64,000 nucleotides of DNA from Sphingosinicella sp. CPCC 101087 (lineage in GTDB: Bacteria; Pseudomonadota; Alphaproteobacteria; Sphingomonadales; Sphingomonadaceae), in NCBI RefSeq assembly GCF_004151485.1, contig NZ_SBFF01000006.1, positions 1 to 64,000 of the forward strand. The letters run 5' to 3'. Numbering within the stretch: the first letter of the stretch is position 1; every line of letters begins with the position of its first letter. A model generated the notes under the pieces. The model worked only from the letters and a program-made list of their open reading frames with translations. It was not told the DNA's origin and made no database searches. This document shows, piece by piece, positions 62,721 to 64,000 of the stretch. A program made the position numbers and the translations under genes.

Positions 62721-63318
62721 TCCCCAGCTGCCGGAAGGCACCGATACGATCGTCAATGGCGCTTCGGCCGAGGAAGGTGGCGGCGGCGAAAGCGGCGGCT
62801 TCGTCGGCAGTGGCAGCGGCGGCGGGAGCAGCCGCGGCAGCAGCACGTCGGGCGGAGCTGCGACGGACAAGCTGGTGAGCCAGGTCCGCGAGCATGCGGC
62901 GAGCCTTCGCGGCCAGGCAACCGACAAATTGCGCAGCGTCGCCGACGATGGCAAGGGCCGAGCGACCGGCCTGCTCGAAGAGATTGCCGGGATCATCGAC
63001 GATGCCGCGCGCTCGATCGACGAGCGGCTCGGCGGAGAATATGGCGATTATGCGCATCGCGCGTCGGGCGCGGTCTCCTCTTTTGCCGGGCGGGTGCGCG
63101 AGAAGAGCGTCGAGGAGCTGGTCGACGACACGCGCGATCTCGTCCGCAAGAGCCCAACGGTGGCGCTCGCCGCCGCAGCGGTCGTCGGATTCGCGCTGAT
63201 GCGGGTGGTCCGCACCGGCATGGAAGATGTCGGCGCATCCAATCGCACGAGCGACCGCGGGAACGGCGGCGCCCGGCGTAAGCCCAATGCGGACACGACC
63301 GCGGGCGGCGGGGCCTGA
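62707..63318 (+). CDS. YqjD/ElaB-like (DUF883-type) membrane-anchored stress protein
   Basis: 203 aa: low-complexity Gly/Ser N-terminus (GGGGESGGFVGSGSGGGSS), amphipathic helical middle (DKLVSQVREHAASLRGQATDKLRSVADDGKGRATGLLEEIAG), and one C-terminal membrane helix (SPTVALAAAAVVGFALMRVV) preceded by the YqjD-like ELVDDTRDLVRK. The family placement is by layout and neighbours, not by strong residue identity. Start chosen at the ATG with GGAG six bases upstream; ATG 62701 or GTG 62695 are alternatives. Stress-type promoter upstream. Confidence 0.65.
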   Translation: MPPRDPQLPEGTDTIVNGASAEEGGGGESGGFVGSGSGGGSSRGSSTSGGAATDKLVSQVREHAASLRGQATDKLRSVADDGKGRATGLLEEIAGIIDDAARSIDERLGGEYGDYAHRASGAVSSFAGRVREKSVEELVDDTRDLVRKSPTVALAAAAVVGFALMRVVRTGMEDVGASNRTSDRGNGGARRKPNADTTAGGGA

Positions 63319-63321
63319 CCC

Positions 63322-63705
63322 TTGGACTCACCGGCGCACGACCCGCGCGACGAAGCGATTGCCGATCTTCTGGGACGGCTGGTCGAGGATGGGCGCAACT
63401 ATGCCCGGGCCGAAGTCGACCTTCTCAAGCGGATCGCCCGCCATCGCGCCGGCCGAGCCCGCAACGGACTGATCGTCGTTGCGGCAGGCGCCGTATTCCT
63501 TCTCTCCTCCCTTACGGCTCTGCTCCTCGGCCTGGTGCTCGGCCTCGCCGCGCTTATCGGCCCGGTGCTGGCCGGACTCGCCATCGCCGCCCTGCTGGCG
63601 GGGATCGGCTACTTGCTCATCCGCTCCGGCGCAGCAGGACTGCGTGCGCTTGGCGGCGACGAGGAGGAGCGACAGGCCCTATTGCGAGGCGAGACGATGC
63701 CATGA
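63322..63705 (+). CDS. YqjE-like phage-holin-family membrane protein
   Basis: 127 aa: a cytoplasmic helical N-terminus (DEAIADLLGRLVEDGRNYARAEVDLLKRIARHRA), two closely spaced membrane helices (about 49-75 and 78-98: LIVVAAGAVFLLSSLTALLLGLVLGLA; GPVLAGLAIAALLAGIGYLLI), and a short tail. This is the YqjE/DUF1469 (holin superfamily III) pattern. The TTG start is 4 bases after the previous stop; the stop overlaps the next start (ATGA). Confidence 0.75.
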   Translation: MDSPAHDPRDEAIADLLGRLVEDGRNYARAEVDLLKRIARHRAGRARNGLIVVAAGAVFLLSSLTALLLGLVLGLAALIGPVLAGLAIAALLAGIGYLLIRSGAAGLRALGGDEEERQALLRGETMP

Positions 63706-64000
63706 GCCTCGCGGAACTCGAGCAGGGCAAGCGCGAAGTCGCAGCGGCGCGGCGGCGGCTGGAGAGCACGCTCGGTGCGATTCAGCTTCGCCTTCAGCCC
63801 GCCAATCTCGCGGGTGAAGCCTGGGGCGGAGTCAAGGAGAAGGGCGCCGAGCTCGCCGACGGCGCGCTGACCGCGGTGAGGCAGCGGCCGGCCGCCGTCG
63901 GCGTGGCGCTCGGAGCGTTCGCGCTCTTCCTGGCGCGCGAGCCGCTCAAGCGGGCGATGACCCGACTGGTAGCGGGTGAGGAAGAGGATGCCGACGAAGG
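63702..64000 (+). CDS. DUF3618-type protein, N-terminal part (runs off right edge)
   Basis: About 99 codons. ELEQGKREVAAARRRLESTLGAIQLRLQPANLAGEAWGGVKEKGAELADGA is the DUF3618 amphipathic helix, followed by a membrane-anchoring RQRPAAVGVALGAFALFLAREPLKRAM. Third gene of the YqjD-YqjE-DUF3618 cluster, with the start overlapping the previous stop. The end lies outside the window; the sequence remains open at base 64000. Confidence 0.8.
   Translation, partial: MSLAELEQGKREVAAARRRLESTLGAIQLRLQPANLAGEAWGGVKEKGAELADGALTAVRQRPAAVGVALGAFALFLAREPLKRAMTRLVAGEEEDADE

Overview
The window reads as an ordinary, gene-dense chromosome segment of a high-GC alphaproteobacterium of the order Sphingomonadales (Sphingomonas/Sphingosinicella-like). 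The pointers are an E1-beta pyruvate dehydrogenase subunit with a fused lipoyl domain, the eno-ftsB-pdhA-pdhB order, a bifunctional IspDF, the dusB-ntrY-ntrX-hfq-hflX order with a tandem-domain Hfq, several TonB-dependent receptors, and promoters of the alphaproteobacterial general stress sigma factor type (GGAAC-N17-GTT). I see no rRNA operon, insertion sequence, prophage or CRISPR array, and base composition looks uniform.

Layout. 1-6.5 kb (minus): start of a glutaryl-CoA dehydrogenase, a secreted zinc metallopeptidase, and a compact cyanophycin operon (cphA, isoaspartyl peptidase/asparaginase, cphB) joined by ATGA overlaps and preceded by a stress-type promoter. 6.8-13.2 kb (minus): M61 peptidase, YghU-like glutathione disulfide reductase, and a TonB receptor coupled to a secreted beta-propeller-like protein. 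tRNA-Ser(TGA) lies at 13.4 kb. 13.6-22.3 kb (plus): lytic transglycosylase, D,D-carboxypeptidase, tmk, holB, metG, tatD, an MBL-fold hydrolase, a membrane aspartic protease and mazG. 22.4-29.1 kb (minus): hflX, double-domain hfq, ntrX, ntrY, dusB. 29.2-35.7 kb: ispDF and cinA facing a RatA-like protein and lipA, then carbonic anhydrase, peptidyl-prolyl isomerase, amino acid permease and a CAP-domain lipoprotein.

35.8-45.7 kb: a stress-promoter PAS protein, NYN-LOTUS protein, GNAT, ettA, M28 peptidase, and a translationally coupled TonB receptor/YfiR-like protein/hybrid histidine kinase operon behind a perfect 16-bp palindrome. 45.7-50.6 kb (minus): tRNA-Pro(TGG), a CAT-anticodon tRNA, a histidine kinase with a degenerate ATP-binding domain, and two tandem secreted TPR paralogues with a clear terminator. 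50.9-64 kb: gyrA, DUF488 and VOC proteins, trmFO, a ThuA-like protein, an EF-hand protein, a squalene/phytoene synthase-like protein, pdhB/pdhA, ftsB, eno, and a stress-promoter YqjD/YqjE/DUF3618-type membrane protein cluster running off the right edge.

Most striking observations: a nitrogen-storage (cyanophycin) operon with a general-stress promoter that also fixes its start codon; probable non-standard start codons (CTG for hflX exactly on the hfq stop, ATT for the MBL hydrolase exactly on the stop of a 35-codon frame); the two-Sm-domain Hfq; an NtrX without GAFTGA and a dusB-ntrYX locus without ntrBC; the palindrome-controlled TonB-YfiR-kinase operon; and a probable pseudokinase. All function calls come from reading motifs and gene order, with no database search.
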